The notes: a model not told the origin generated them from the letters alone. Positions 16,260-23,997 are shown, numbered from the stretch's first letter. The stretch: 23,997 nt of DNA from JARRQB01 sp965368585 (GCA_965368585.1 CBDUNM010000069.1:1-23997); one strand, 5' to 3'. A program made the numbers and translations.

Positions 16260-17038
16260 TATCCGTCGTTGCCGGCCTGTTTCCGCAGCTGATCCGAGGT
16301 TCGGCCGAAGCGACGTTGACGGCGCGCGAAATCCTGCAACGCGAGTTGAAACGTTGGAGCATCGAAATCCGGCCAGAGCACGTCCGTGAAGTACAATTCA
16401 GTGTACGCGCTCTGCCACAGCAGAAAGTTACTGATCCGCTGCTCGCCGCCGGTACGAATGAAAAGATCGGGGTCGGGCAAGCCGGCCATTGCCAAACCGC
16501 CGGCGAGCCGCTCCTCATCGATGTCTTCCGGGTTCAGTTGGCCCTGTGCGACCTGTTGCGCAGCGTGTTTGGCGGCCTGGACGATGTCCCAGCGTCCACC
16601 GTAATTTGCTGCAATCTGCAACATCAGGGTCTGATTGTCCGCTGTCAGCTGTTCGGCCTTTTCGATCCGGTCGCGCAACTTTGCAGGAAAGGGACTGATG
16701 TCGCCAATCACCCGCAGACGGATGTTGTTGGCGTGCAAGCGCCGCACTTCGCGCTGCAGCGCCGTGATGAAAAGTTCCATCAGGAGATTGATTTCGGTGC
16801 GCGGCCGGCGCCAGTTCTCACTGCTGAACGCAAACAGCGTCAGCGCCTGCACACCAAGACGAACACTTTCCTTGATGACCGTCCTGACTGATTCCGTCCC
16901 CGCTTTGTGTCCGGCATGCCGCGAGAGGCCGCGCCGCTCCGCCCACCGGCCATTCCCGTCCATGACGATGGCGACATGACGCGGCAACGCTTGCGCGCGG
17001 TCGAAAACCTCAGTAGCGCTGTCGTCGCTGCGTCGCAA
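16259..17038 (-). CDS. uppS: Undecaprenyl diphosphate synthase (cis-prenyltransferase)
   Basis: UppS (IspU) elongates farnesyl diphosphate with eight isopentenyl units in cis to give the C55 carrier lipid for peptidoglycan and O-antigen. The protein is about 259 residues (E. coli 253). IVMDGNGRWAERRG at 24-37 has catalytic Asp27. FSSENWRRP lies near residue 71, and the C-terminal pattern RTGGEQRISNFLLWQ, then YFTDVLWPDF, is complete. No ATG is available upstream of the conserved region. The best start is TTG at 17036-17038, with GGAG about nine bases upstream, giving a short N-terminal extension like that of E. coli. It starts 22 bp after the frr stop. The start codon is the least certain part. 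Confidence 0.94.
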   Translation of the reverse strand: MRRSDDSATEVFDRAQALPRHVAIVMDGNGRWAERRGLSRHAGHKAGTESVRTVIKESVRLGVQALTLFAFSSENWRRPRTEINLLMELFITALQREVRRLHANNIRLRVIGDISPFPAKLRDRIEKAEQLTADNQTLMLQIAANYGGRWDIVQAAKHAAQQVAQGQLNPEDIDEERLAGGLAMAGLPDPDLFIRTGGEQRISNFLLWQSAYTELYFTDVLWPDFDAPTFQLALQDFARRQRRFGRTSDQLRKQAGNDG

Positions 17039-17060
17039 TAACCTGCACTCCGATGCGCCG

Positions 17061-17618
17061 TCAAACGGACATCAGATCCTGTTCCTTTTGTGCCAGTACG
17101 TCGTCGATCTCTTTGACGTATTGATCGGTCAGTTTTTGAATGATCTCCTGTCCGCGACGTTCATCATCTTCGGAAATAAGCTTTTCTTTCACCAGGCCTT
17201 CCAAATCCTTGTTCGCGTCCCGGCGCACGTTGCGCACCGCGACCCGCGCCTGTTCGGCTTCGTTTCGCACAATGCGCGTCATGTCTTTGCGCCGCTCTTC
17301 GGTCAGCGGCGGCAGCGGAACTCGAATCACCGTGCCGGCCGTATTCGGATTCAACCCCAAATCCGATTCCATGATCGCCTTTTCAACTGCCTTCACCATG
17401 GATTGCTCCCACGGCTGCACGGTCAGGGTGCGGGCATCCTCGACATTGACCGCCGCGACCTGTTGCAGCGGAGTTTCCGCACCGTAGTAACTGACCGTCA
17501 GGTGATCCAACAGACTCGGATGGGCCCGGCCCGTGCGAAGCTTGGCAAGTTGTTCGCCGAGTGCCGCCACGCTTTTCGACATGCGGGTGGTTGCGTCCTT
17601 TTTGATGTCGTCAATCAT
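17061..17618 (-). CDS. frr: Ribosome recycling factor
   Basis: RRF works with EF-G to split the ribosome after termination. The protein is 185 residues, exactly the common length. It begins IDDIKKDATTRMSKSV, followed by LRTGRAHPSLLDHLTVSYYG, NVEDARTLTVQPWE, and the C-terminal helix patterns LTEERRKDMTRIVRNEAEQ and AVRNVRRDANKDLEGL, all standard for the family. The ATG at 17616-17618 has GGAG seven bases upstream. It is 13 bp after pyrH, matching the conserved pyrH-frr pair. Confidence 0.97.
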   Translation of the reverse strand: MIDDIKKDATTRMSKSVAALGEQLAKLRTGRAHPSLLDHLTVSYYGAETPLQQVAAVNVEDARTLTVQPWEQSMVKAVEKAIMESDLGLNPNTAGTVIRVPLPPLTEERRKDMTRIVRNEAEQARVAVRNVRRDANKDLEGLVKEKLISEDDERRGQEIIQKLTDQYVKEIDDVLAQKEQDLMSV

Positions 17619-17631
17619 TTTGCGTCTCCGC

Positions 17632-18369
17632 TTACTCCGCCCCGGCGTTACTGCTCGTCACCAGAGTGCCCACGTCTTCACCTTGCATTAATCGCATCAG
17701 CGCGCCGGGCTCGTTAATGTTCATCACCCTCAATGGCATGCCGTGATCGCGGCAAAGCACGATCGCCGTCGCATCCATGACACCCAATTGATCAGCGAGA
17801 ACTTGATCATAGTCCAGGGTCGGGTAAAAAGTAGCGCCCGGATTCGTGACCGGGTCCGCGTTGTATACGCCGTTCACCTTGGTTGCCTTGATCAGGAGAT
17901 CGGCGTCGATTTCAATCGCACGCAAACCCGCGGCGGAGTCGGTCGTAAAGAACGGGTTACCCGTGCCCGCCCCTATAATCACGACCTCACCCCTTGCCAG
18001 CAGGTTCACTGCGCGATGACGTGCGTAGTGATCGCAGACCTGATCGATGCGCAACGCCGACATGACATGGGCCGCGACGCCGAGCTTTCCGAGCGCATCC
18101 TTCATGGCCAAAGAATTGATGACGGTGGCGAGCATCCCCATGTGGTCGCCCGTCACGCGATCCATGCCGCCACCGGCAAGCCAGGCGCCACGGAAGATAT
18201 TCCCGCCGCCGATGACCATGCCGACCTGGGCCCCGGCGCTGACTAACTCCGCCACCTCACCCGCAATTCGCGCCATGACCGAAGGTTCTATACCGAATTC
18301 TCCAGCACCCATCAGAGCTTCACCGCTCAGTTTGAGCAAGATTCGGCGATAGGCGAATTCGTCAGCCAT
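17632..18369 (-). CDS. pyrH: UMP kinase (uridylate kinase)
   Basis: PyrH phosphorylates UMP to UDP; bacterial UMP kinases belong to the amino acid kinase family and act as hexamers controlled by GTP and UTP. The protein is 245 residues (E. coli 241). RILLKLSGEALMG is at 9-21, then VIGGGNIFRGA, the central GDHMGMLATVINSLAM, GTGNPFFTTDSAAGLRA, and KATKVNGVYNADPV. The ATG at 18367-18369 has AAGGA about ten bases upstream. A TTG seven codons earlier would add unrelated residues and place the AAGGA inside the gene. It lies 73 bp after tsf, with a hairpin in the gap. Confidence 0.96.
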   Translation of the reverse strand: MADEFAYRRILLKLSGEALMGAGEFGIEPSVMARIAGEVAELVSAGAQVGMVIGGGNIFRGAWLAGGGMDRVTGDHMGMLATVINSLAMKDALGKLGVAAHVMSALRIDQVCDHYARHRAVNLLARGEVVIIGAGTGNPFFTTDSAAGLRAIEIDADLLIKATKVNGVYNADPVTNPGATFYPTLDYDQVLADQLGVMDATAIVLCRDHGMPLRVMNINEPGALMRLMQGEDVGTLVTSSNAGAE

Positions 18370-18417
18370 GTGTGTGTTCGAGTCCTTCAATGAAAATACG
18401 AAGACGTCGGCAGCTTA

Positions 18418-18442
18418 TCCAGCCGGTGCGCAGGCGGCTGAA
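18418..18442 (-). terminator. Hairpin abutting the tsf stop codon (possible attenuator)
   Basis: Immediately after the tsf TAG, the minus strand can fold TTCAGCCG with CGGCTGGA around a nine-base loop: eight base pairs including one G-T pair. No T-tract follows, so it is more likely an attenuator, pause or RNA-stability element than a full terminator. It separates the highly expressed rpsB-tsf pair from pyrH-frr. Confidence 0.3.
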
Positions 18443-19327
18443 CTAACTGCCACGAACCTGCGCCATCACTTCGTCGGCAAAATTCTCCTGCTTTTTCTCG
18501 ATGCCCTCGCCGACTTCGTAGCGGCGGAAAGCGACGACGGTGGCGCCTTGATCCTTGAGCAGCTTGCCCACCTTGACGTCGGGATCCTTGACGAACGGCT
18601 GACCCACCAGGGTAACTTCACCCAGCCATTTGCGAATACGCCCTTCGACCATCTTGGTGATGATTTCAGGTGGCTTGCCGCTTTCGGCCGCTTGGGCTTC
18701 CGCGATTTCGCGCTCTTTTGCCACCAACGCCGGCGCAACCTGGTCTTCGGAGACGCACACAGGATTCGAAGCGGCGATATGCATCGCCAGATCGCGGCCC
18801 AACGCTTCGTCCCCGCCTTCCAGATCGACCATCACCCCGATTCGTACCCCGTGCCGGTAGCTGGCGATCAGACCCGATGTTTCCAAGCGCACAAACCGGC
18901 GCACGTTCATATTTTCACCAATTTTGGTGATCAGCGCTTGCCGGGCTTCTTCAATGGTGATGTCTTCGCCTTCATGCAGCGGCAAGGCCATCAGCGCTTC
19001 GACGTCAGGCGCGTCGGTAGCGAGCACGCGATCCGCGACCGAATCGGCAAAAGACGCGAAATTGTCGTCTTTCGCGACAAAATCGGTCTCGCAGTTGACC
19101 TCTAACATGACCGCGCGCTTGGCGTCGCCGCTTTGTTTGACCACGATAACGCCTTCGGCGGCGGTGCGCCCGGCCTTCTTGGCCGCCTTCGCCTGACCGG
19201 ACTTGCGCATCAACTCGATGGCCGCTTCGACGTCGCCATCGCTCTGGACCAGAGCCTTTTTGCATTCCATCATACCTGCGCCTGTTCGCTCGCGCAGTTC
19301 CTTTACCATTGAGGCTGTAATCGCCAT
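18443..19327 (-). CDS. tsf: Translation elongation factor Ts
   Basis: EF-Ts is the nucleotide exchange factor that recycles EF-Tu-GDP. The protein is 294 residues (E. coli 283). The N-terminal UBA-like domain has VKELRERTGAGMMECKKAL at 8-26. The core carries the EF-Tu-contacting TDFVAKDD at 81-88, and C-terminal patterns such as MHIAASNPV and LGEVTLVGQPFVKDP follow. The ATG at 19325-19327 has GAGG about ten bases upstream. It follows rpsB after 124 bp that include a hairpin, the usual rpsB-tsf arrangement. Confidence 0.97.
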   Translation of the reverse strand: MAITASMVKELRERTGAGMMECKKALVQSDGDVEAAIELMRKSGQAKAAKKAGRTAAEGVIVVKQSGDAKRAVMLEVNCETDFVAKDDNFASFADSVADRVLATDAPDVEALMALPLHEGEDITIEEARQALITKIGENMNVRRFVRLETSGLIASYRHGVRIGVMVDLEGGDEALGRDLAMHIAASNPVCVSEDQVAPALVAKEREIAEAQAAESGKPPEIITKMVEGRIRKWLGEVTLVGQPFVKDPDVKVGKLLKDQGATVVAFRRYEVGEGIEKKQENFADEVMAQVRGS

Positions 19328-19383
19328 GGAAACTTCACCTCTGAATTATTCGCTTCGTTAAAACTCAACGATCGTTTTAAATC

Positions 19384-19420
19384 GAAGCGCCCCCGACCGC
19401 TGACCGGCCAGGGGCGTTTC
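19384..19420 (-). terminator. rpsB-tsf intergenic hairpin (partial terminator / attenuator)
   Basis: On the minus strand GAAACGCCCC pairs with GGGGCGCTTC, one mismatch in ten, around a 17-base GC-rich loop that can pair further (GGCCGGTCAGCGGTC). It lies 31 bp after the rpsB stop. The following GATTTAAAA is only mildly T-rich, so it would terminate partially. E. coli also has an attenuating structure between these genes, which would tune EF-Ts against S2. Confidence 0.5.
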
Positions 19421-19451
19421 GTTTTGCGTGCGCCCGCCAAAGGCAGACGGC

Positions 19452-20207
19452 TCAGTCCTTGCTCGGTACGTCGTCGTTGACCTCGACAAACTCACCTTCG
19501 CGAGCCGACGCCACTTGGGCCGCTGCCGTGCGGCCTTCCAGAATGGCCGCCGATGCCCCTTGTACGTAAAGCTGCACCGCACGAATCGCGTCGTCATTAC
19601 CGGGAATCACGTAGTCGATGTTCGCCGGGTCGTTGTTGGTGTCCACCACCCCGACCACCGGAATTCCGAGATTCTTGGCCTCGGAAACCGCGATCTTTTC
19701 GTGGCCGGTATCGATAACGAACAGCGCGTCGGGCAAACCGTTCATTTCCTTGATGCCGCCGATGCTCCGGTCCAGCTTCTCCATCTCGCGGCGCAATCCG
19801 AGCGCCTCTTTCTTGTTGAACTTGTGGTCCATGGAGCCGTCTGCAGCCATCGCTTCGAGTTCCTTGAGGCGCTTGATGGATTGGCGAATGGTCTTGAAGT
19901 TGGTCAACATGCCGCCCAGCCAACGGTGGTTGACATAAGGCATACTGCAACGTTCCGCCTCTTCCCGCACCGCCTGCTGCGCGGAACGCTTGGTGCCGAC
20001 GAACATGATCTTGCCGCCGTTGGATGCGAGTTTCCCCACAAAATTCATCGCGTCGTTGTACAGTGGCAACGACTTTTCCAGGTTGACGATGTGAATTTTG
20101 TTGCGGTGGCCGAAAATGAAGGACTTCATTTTCGGGTTCCAGTAACGGGTCTGGTGCCCGAAGTGCACGCCAGCCTCAAGCATCTGGCGCATCGATACAT
20201 TACTCAT
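19452..20207 (-). CDS. rpsB: 30S ribosomal protein S2
   Basis: S2 is a late-binding small-subunit protein near the S1 docking site. The protein is 251 residues (E. coli 241). It starts SNVSMRQMLEAGVHFGHQTRYWNPKM, given here in pieces: MRQMLEAGVHFGHQ and TRYWNPKMKSFIFG. It continues with IHIVNLEKSLPLY, VGTKRSAQQAV, HRWLGGMLTNFKTIRQS, PDALFVIDTGHEKIA and GVVDTNNDP, all family hallmarks. The ATG at 20205-20207 has GGAG nine bases upstream; a longer in-frame start at 20243 is rejected because it falls before the ribosome binding site and the conserved N-terminus. It is the first gene of the minus-strand cluster and is driven by a strong-looking promoter. Confidence 0.97.
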   Translation of the reverse strand: MSNVSMRQMLEAGVHFGHQTRYWNPKMKSFIFGHRNKIHIVNLEKSLPLYNDAMNFVGKLASNGGKIMFVGTKRSAQQAVREEAERCSMPYVNHRWLGGMLTNFKTIRQSIKRLKELEAMAADGSMDHKFNKKEALGLRREMEKLDRSIGGIKEMNGLPDALFVIDTGHEKIAVSEAKNLGIPVVGVVDTNNDPANIDYVIPGNDDAIRAVQLYVQGASAAILEGRTAAAQVASAREGEFVEVNDDVPSKD

Positions 20208-20345
20208 CAGTTCAAACTCCGAATGTTTGGGTTGAGCCTCCACGCACCCCGGAAATCAACCCTCTAGGGGCACCCGGATCGCCGGTTGCAGTGCGTGTGT
20301 GTATTTCCGGATTCTCTATGTGTGAGAACCGTTTGCTGCAAAGCG
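20208..20345 (-). promoter_or_regulatory. Structured 5' leader of rpsB (candidate S2 autoregulatory element)
   Basis: About 138 bases lie between the predicted rpsB transcription start and the ATG. On the minus strand an outer stem TTGCAG/CTGCAA (20336-20341 with 20286-20291) encloses an inner hairpin GGTTCTC/GAGAATC (20324-20330 with 20310-20316) with a seven-base loop. In E. coli and relatives the rpsB leader is long and folded, and S2 represses its own mRNA through it. The same role is inferred here from position and foldability, not from a matched consensus. Confidence 0.45.
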
Positions 20346-20361
20346 GCGCGTTTTATACCAT
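20334..20361 (+). promoter_or_regulatory. Weak candidate promoter for map-glnD
   Basis: On the plus strand TTGCTG (20334-20339) is 16 bases before TACCAT (20356-20361), with 3/6 and 4/6 matches. It overlaps the rpsB promoter on the other strand. A promoter for map must lie in this divergent gap, but this particular match is weak. Confidence 0.2.
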
Positions 20362-20380
20362 ATCCGGCTGGCTGCCTCAA
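20352..20380 (-). promoter_or_regulatory. Sigma-70 promoter of rpsB
   Basis: On the minus strand TTGAGG (20375-20380) and TATAAA (20352-20357) are separated by exactly 17 bases. The -10 is preceded by TGG, an extended -10 context, and is followed by the GC-rich ACGCGCCGC. Such a discriminator is typical of ribosomal-protein and rRNA promoters under stringent control. This is the best promoter match in the window. Confidence 0.7.
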
Positions 20381-20438
20381 TCGGAATATCGGGGCAACTA
20401 TTTGTTTTTGCCGCTATTCTTCGGAGCATCGATCGCTA

Positions 20439-21224
20439 ATGGCCATCACCATAAAAACCGCTGATGAAATCGAAAAAATGCGTGTGGCCGGGCGGTTAGC
20501 CGCGGAAGTACTGGAAATGATCGAACCCTATGTCAAGCCCGGCGTCACCACCGATGAACTCGATCGGATTTGTCACGACTATATCACCCACGAGCAGAAT
20601 GCCGTTCCCGCACCGCTGAATTACCGCGGTTTTCCCAAATCCATCTGCACCTCGGTCAACCACCAGGTCTGTCACGGCATCCCGGGCTCCAAGCGGTTGA
20701 AGAAAGGCGACGCGGTGAACATCGATATTACGGTGATCAAAGACGGCTTTCACGGAGATACCAGCAAGATGTTTTTCGTCGGTGAACCCACGGTCATGGG
20801 ACAGCGCCTGGCCCAGATCGCCCAGGAGGCAATGTGGCGCGGTATTCGCCTGGTACGCCCCGGCGCGACGCTCGGCGATATCGGCAACGCGATTCAGACC
20901 TTTGTCGAAGCCAACCACTACTCGGTGGTGCGCGAGTACTGCGGTCACGGGATTGGCCGCGAGTTCCACGAGGATCCCCAGGTCCTGCACTACGGGGAGG
21001 TGGGAACGGGTACGGTATTGCGCGCCGGGATGACCTTCACCATAGAACCCATGGTCAATGCCGGACGACGCCACGTCAAACTACTGCCCGACGGCTGGAC
21101 CGTGGTCACCAAGGACCGCAAGCTGTCGGCGCAATGGGAACATACCATCCTGGTCACCGACAACGGCTACGAAGTGCTCACCTTGCGCGATGAAGAGCAC
21201 GGCCTCGAACACAGCGAAGCCTGA
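20439..21224 (+). CDS. map: Methionine aminopeptidase, type I
   Basis: Map removes the initiator methionine from new proteins. The protein is 261 residues (E. coli 264). All five metal ligands of the pita-bread fold are present: Asp96 (NIDITV), Asp107 (HGDTSKMF), His170 (GHGIG), Glu203 (TIEPM) and Glu234 (WEHTILVT). The conserved SVNHQVCHGIP lies at 72-82. The ATG at 20439-20441 matches the family N-terminus (AITIKTADEIEKMR), with GGAG 12 bases upstream; a longer upstream frame is not protein-like. It is divergent from rpsB, as in E. coli, and ends two bases before glnD. Confidence 0.97.
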   Translation: MAITIKTADEIEKMRVAGRLAAEVLEMIEPYVKPGVTTDELDRICHDYITHEQNAVPAPLNYRGFPKSICTSVNHQVCHGIPGSKRLKKGDAVNIDITVIKDGFHGDTSKMFFVGEPTVMGQRLAQIAQEAMWRGIRLVRPGATLGDIGNAIQTFVEANHYSVVREYCGHGIGREFHEDPQVLHYGEVGTGTVLRAGMTFTIEPMVNAGRRHVKLLPDGWTVVTKDRKLSAQWEHTILVTDNGYEVLTLRDEEHGLEHSEA

Positions 21225-21226
21225 CC

Positions 21227-23881
21227 GTGCTTTTCGCCCATCTTTCCGACCTCGACAGCCGCCTGGCGGCCAACGGCCATGCACCGACCGGTCCGTTCAA
21301 GCGCTGCGTCAGCGACGGTGCGCGGGAACTCGCTGACCGGTTCCGGGCGGGCGAACCGGTAGAAGACCTGGTGCGGTTGCGTGCCGAGTTCGTCGACGAA
21401 ATCCTAGCGCGCGCGTGGAGCAACTTCATGCCCGCCGGCGCCGAGGCGACCCTGGTGGCGGTCGGTGGCTACGGCCGCGGAGAACTGCATCCGGCATCGG
21501 ATGTCGACGTGTTACTGCTGACCGGCGACGACCCCGAAGTCTTCGCCAGTCCGCTGGAGCGCCTGGTGACGCTCCTCTGGGACATCGGTTTGCAAATCGG
21601 GCACAGCGTACGCAGTGTCGATCAATGCGTATCGGAAGCCGAACGTGATGTCACCGTCATCACCAATTTGATGGAATCCCGCGTGATTTGCGGCGATCAG
21701 GCTTTGTTTCAGCAGATGCGAAATGCCACTGGCAGCGACCGGATCTGGCCCAGCGACATCTTTTTCTCTGCCAAACTCCAAGAGCAGGAACAGCGCCATT
21801 CCAAGTTTGACGACACCGCTTACAATCTCGAGCCCAATATCAAGGAGAATCCTGGAGGCTTACGCGATATCCAGATGATCGGCTGGGTCGCCAAGCGACA
21901 CTTCGGCGCTCACACCATGGCCGACCTGGTGACCCACGGGTTTTTGACCGATCACGACTACCAGTCGCTGATGGCGGGTCAATCGCACCTGTGGCGGATC
22001 CGTTTCGCGCTGCATTTGTTGACCGGCAGACACGAAGACCGATTGCTGTTCGATCATCAGCGCGAACTGGCCAACCAATTCGGTTTCGAGGACGACCAGG
22101 CGAGTCTCGGCGTCGAGCGGTTCATGCAGACCTACTACCGTACGGTTGTCCGGCTTAACCGTCTGAACGAAATGCTGCTGCAGTTGTTTCAAGAGGCCAT
22201 ATTGCTGAAGAACGAGTTGGGCGAGCCGGTAATCATCAACCGACGCTTCCAATCGCGCAGCGGCTATCTGGAGGTTATCAACCCGGGCACCTTCGCTCAC
22301 CAGCCTTTGGCCTTACTGGAGATTTTTCTCTTACTTCAGCAAACCCCGGAGCTGATAGGAATCCGCGCCACCACCATCCGGCTTATCCGGGCGCACCGTC
22401 ACCTGATCGACAGCCGCTTCCGGCGCGACATTCGGGCCCGCAGCCTCTTTATGGAAATCCTTCGCCAGCCCCACGGCATCACCGATGCGCTCCGGCGTAT
22501 GAACCGCTACGGCATCCTGGCGCGGTATATACCGGCCTTCGGCAACATCTTCGGTCGCATGCAATACGACCTGTTTCACGTCTACACAGTAGACGAGCAT
22601 ACCCTGCGCCTGTTGCGCAACCTGCGGCGATTCTCCGTGCCCGAGCTATCCAAAGAGTTTCCGCATTGTTCGCGCGTATTCCGGACGCTGCCCAAGCCCG
22701 AACTGCTCTATCTCGCCGGCATCTTTCACGATATCGCCAAGGGGCGCGGCGGCGATCACTCGCTGCTCGGCGCGCACGATGCCTGGGACTTCTGCAAGCT
22801 GCACGACCTTTCCGACCACGACGCCGGACTGGTGAGCTGGCTGGTGGAAAAACACCTGCTGATGTCCATCACAGCGCAACGCAAGGATATCGAGGACCGG
22901 GGCGTTATTCACGATTTCGCGACCGAAATCGGCGATACTTCGCATCTCGACTACCTGTATCTGTTGACAGTGGCAGACATCCGCGCCACCAATCCGAAAC
23001 GTTGGAATTCCTGGAAGAACTCACTTCTTTTCCAGCTGTTCATCAGCACCCGGCGCGCCTTGACGCGCGGGCTGGACAGTCTAGAAGAAGAGGACCAGCA
23101 GATCGCCGAAAAACAACACTACGCACGTCAAACGCTGCTCGCAAAGGGTTACGACGAGACGGCGATACGCGATCTTTGGCGAACCCTGACCCTGGAATAC
23201 TTTCTGCAAAGCACGCCGGACGAACTCACCTGGCAAACCGCGTCCATGCTCGATATCACCGATGGGGACACCCGGCCGGTGGTCGAGATACGCGCCGCGC
23301 CGCGTGACAGTGCCACAGAAATCTTTATCGGAATCATGGATCGCGACGACTTGTTTGCGCATTCAACCGCATTGCTGGCGCAATTGGGACTGAACGTGGT
23401 AGCCGCACGAATAACGAGTTCGGACGGCGGTTGCGCGATGAACAGCTACTTCGTGCTCGAGGAGGACGGTACTCTCGTCGATACGCCCGAGCGCAAAGAA
23501 GAGATCGCCATGACGCTGAAGATCGGACTGTCCGAACCCGACGTGCTCGATCCGACCATACGGCGCAGAATACCGCGCCAGCTGAAACATTTTGCGGCGC
23601 CCACGGAGATCGTGTTTACGCAGGATACCAACAATGACCGAACCGAACTCAGGCTGCGTGCCAGCGACCAGCCTGGCCTGCTGAGCCGGGTCGGGCAGGC
23701 CTTCGCCAAATGCGGCGTGCGTCTGCACAACGCCAAGATCACCACGCTGGGAGCGGTCGCTGAAGACACCTACTACATTTCGGACCGTCAAAACCGCCCG
23801 CTTACCAACCAGGATGACCTCGATCGCCTCGCCAAAGCGATTCGCGCACTGCTGAGTGATAAAGAAACGCCAGCCGATTGA
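21227..23881 (+). CDS. glnD: Bifunctional uridylyltransferase / uridylyl-removing enzyme GlnD
   Basis: GlnD is the glutamine sensor of nitrogen control: it uridylylates PII proteins when glutamine is low and removes UMP when it is high. The protein is 884 residues (E. coli 890). The nucleotidyltransferase domain has GGYGRGELHP at 80-89 and Ser91-Asp92-x-Asp94. ENPGGLRDIQ is at 207-216. The HD hydrolase domain has FHDIAKGRGGDHS at 500-512 (His501, Asp502). Two ACT domains follow at about 705-785 and 815-880 (the second with ASDQPGLLSRVGQAFA). The start is GTG at 21227-21229, two bases after the map stop, so translational coupling is likely. Domains and length are complete, with no sign of damage. 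Confidence 0.96.
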   Translation: MLFAHLSDLDSRLAANGHAPTGPFKRCVSDGARELADRFRAGEPVEDLVRLRAEFVDEILARAWSNFMPAGAEATLVAVGGYGRGELHPASDVDVLLLTGDDPEVFASPLERLVTLLWDIGLQIGHSVRSVDQCVSEAERDVTVITNLMESRVICGDQALFQQMRNATGSDRIWPSDIFFSAKLQEQEQRHSKFDDTAYNLEPNIKENPGGLRDIQMIGWVAKRHFGAHTMADLVTHGFLTDHDYQSLMAGQSHLWRIRFALHLLTGRHEDRLLFDHQRELANQFGFEDDQASLGVERFMQTYYRTVVRLNRLNEMLLQLFQEAILLKNELGEPVIINRRFQSRSGYLEVINPGTFAHQPLALLEIFLLLQQTPELIGIRATTIRLIRAHRHLIDSRFRRDIRARSLFMEILRQPHGITDALRRMNRYGILARYIPAFGNIFGRMQYDLFHVYTVDEHTLRLLRNLRRFSVPELSKEFPHCSRVFRTLPKPELLYLAGIFHDIAKGRGGDHSLLGAHDAWDFCKLHDLSDHDAGLVSWLVEKHLLMSITAQRKDIEDRGVIHDFATEIGDTSHLDYLYLLTVADIRATNPKRWNSWKNSLLFQLFISTRRALTRGLDSLEEEDQQIAEKQHYARQTLLAKGYDETAIRDLWRTLTLEYFLQSTPDELTWQTASMLDITDGDTRPVVEIRAAPRDSATEIFIGIMDRDDLFAHSTALLAQLGLNVVAARITSSDGGCAMNSYFVLEEDGTLVDTPERKEEIAMTLKIGLSEPDVLDPTIRRRIPRQLKHFAAPTEIVFTQDTNNDRTELRLRASDQPGLLSRVGQAFAKCGVRLHNAKITTLGAVAEDTYYISDRQNRPLTNQDDLDRLAKAIRALLSDKETPAD

Positions 23882-23889
23882 AGGGGCGA

Positions 23890-23922
23890 CGAAAAAAGGG
23901 CGCCACAGGCGCCCTTTTTTCG
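23890..23922. terminator. Bidirectional intrinsic terminator after glnD
   Basis: A perfect inverted repeat has GGGCGCC (23898-23904) and GGCGCCC (23908-23914) around the loop ACA, flanked by A6 on the left and T6 on the right, with CG extending both ends. It works as a rho-independent terminator in both directions, for glnD on the plus strand and for the convergent gene on the minus strand. Confidence 0.93.
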
Positions 23923-23941
23923 TGCTCAGACCGAGCGGAAC

Positions 23942-23997
23942 TTACTTGCTTTCGGACACTTGCGGCGCCACCGGGGCCGGCATGGCCGCCGGTGCGT
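23942..23997 (-). CDS. C-terminal end of an unidentified gene (runs off right edge)
   Basis: The minus strand is open from the window edge to a TAA at 23942-23944, giving the end APAAMPAPVAPQVSESK. Only 18 codons are visible. The Ala-Pro-rich tail looks like a low-complexity C-terminus or linker and does not identify a family. It is supported by the frame and by the bidirectional terminator 20 bp downstream of its stop, which fits a convergent gene. E. coli has dapD after glnD, but this tail cannot confirm that. Confidence 0.45.
   Translation of the reverse strand, partial: APAAMPAPVAPQVSESK

Noticed and set aside
5747..20207. The long minus-strand cluster as a possible novel system
   Set aside because: Every gene is an ordinary, intact housekeeping gene in a gene order well known from gammaproteobacteria.

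Overview
The window reads as a chromosomal segment of a Gram-negative gammaproteobacterium. The main evidence is a long minus-strand block in the order rpsB-tsf-pyrH-frr-uppS-cdsA-dxr-rseP-bamA-skp-lpxD-fabZ-lpxA-lpxB-rnhB, with map-glnD running divergently from it. That arrangement is the textbook gammaproteobacterial one, and the proteins resemble their Escherichia coli counterparts in length, motifs and catalytic residues. The species cannot be named from sequence alone. No tRNA, rRNA, CRISPR array, insertion sequence or phage gene was seen.

Layout from left to right. Positions 1-728 hold the 5' part of a sodium/proline symporter gene (putP, minus, running off the left edge). Positions 756-4402 hold a bifunctional proline-catabolic putA (minus), whose last ~92 codons are separated from the rest by an apparent single-base frameshift near 1035-1037. 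A mostly non-coding, visibly less GC-rich stretch (4403-5746) follows; it contains one small gene for a secreted protein with eight cysteines (4846-5220). From 5747 to 20207 runs the large minus-strand cluster. Upstream of rpsB is a 231-bp divergent control region with a good sigma-70 promoter for rpsB and a foldable rpsB leader. On the plus strand follow map (20439-21224) and glnD (21227-23881), then a perfect bidirectional terminator and the last 18 codons of an unidentified convergent gene.

How the genes work together. The big cluster links translation (S2, EF-Ts, ribosome recycling factor), UMP phosphorylation, isoprenoid and undecaprenyl synthesis (Dxr, UppS), phospholipid synthesis (CdsA), outer-membrane protein assembly (BamA, Skp, RseP) and lipid A synthesis (LpxD, FabZ, LpxA, LpxB). 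Many gene joints overlap or are within a few bases (TAATG at uppS/cdsA, GTGA at cdsA/dxr, 2 bp at dxr/rseP, 1 bp at fabZ/lpxA, 11 bp at lpxB/rnhB), which points to translational coupling. Several genes use GTG or TTG starts. Larger gaps at rpsB/tsf, tsf/pyrH and rseP/bamA contain hairpins or a candidate internal promoter. putA and putP form a separate two-gene proline-use unit.

Most of this window is conserved core genome and I found no convincing new multi-gene system. The points most worth a second look are the putA frameshift, the cysteine-rich secreted orphan, the structured rpsB leader, and the repeat-bearing region upstream of bamA.
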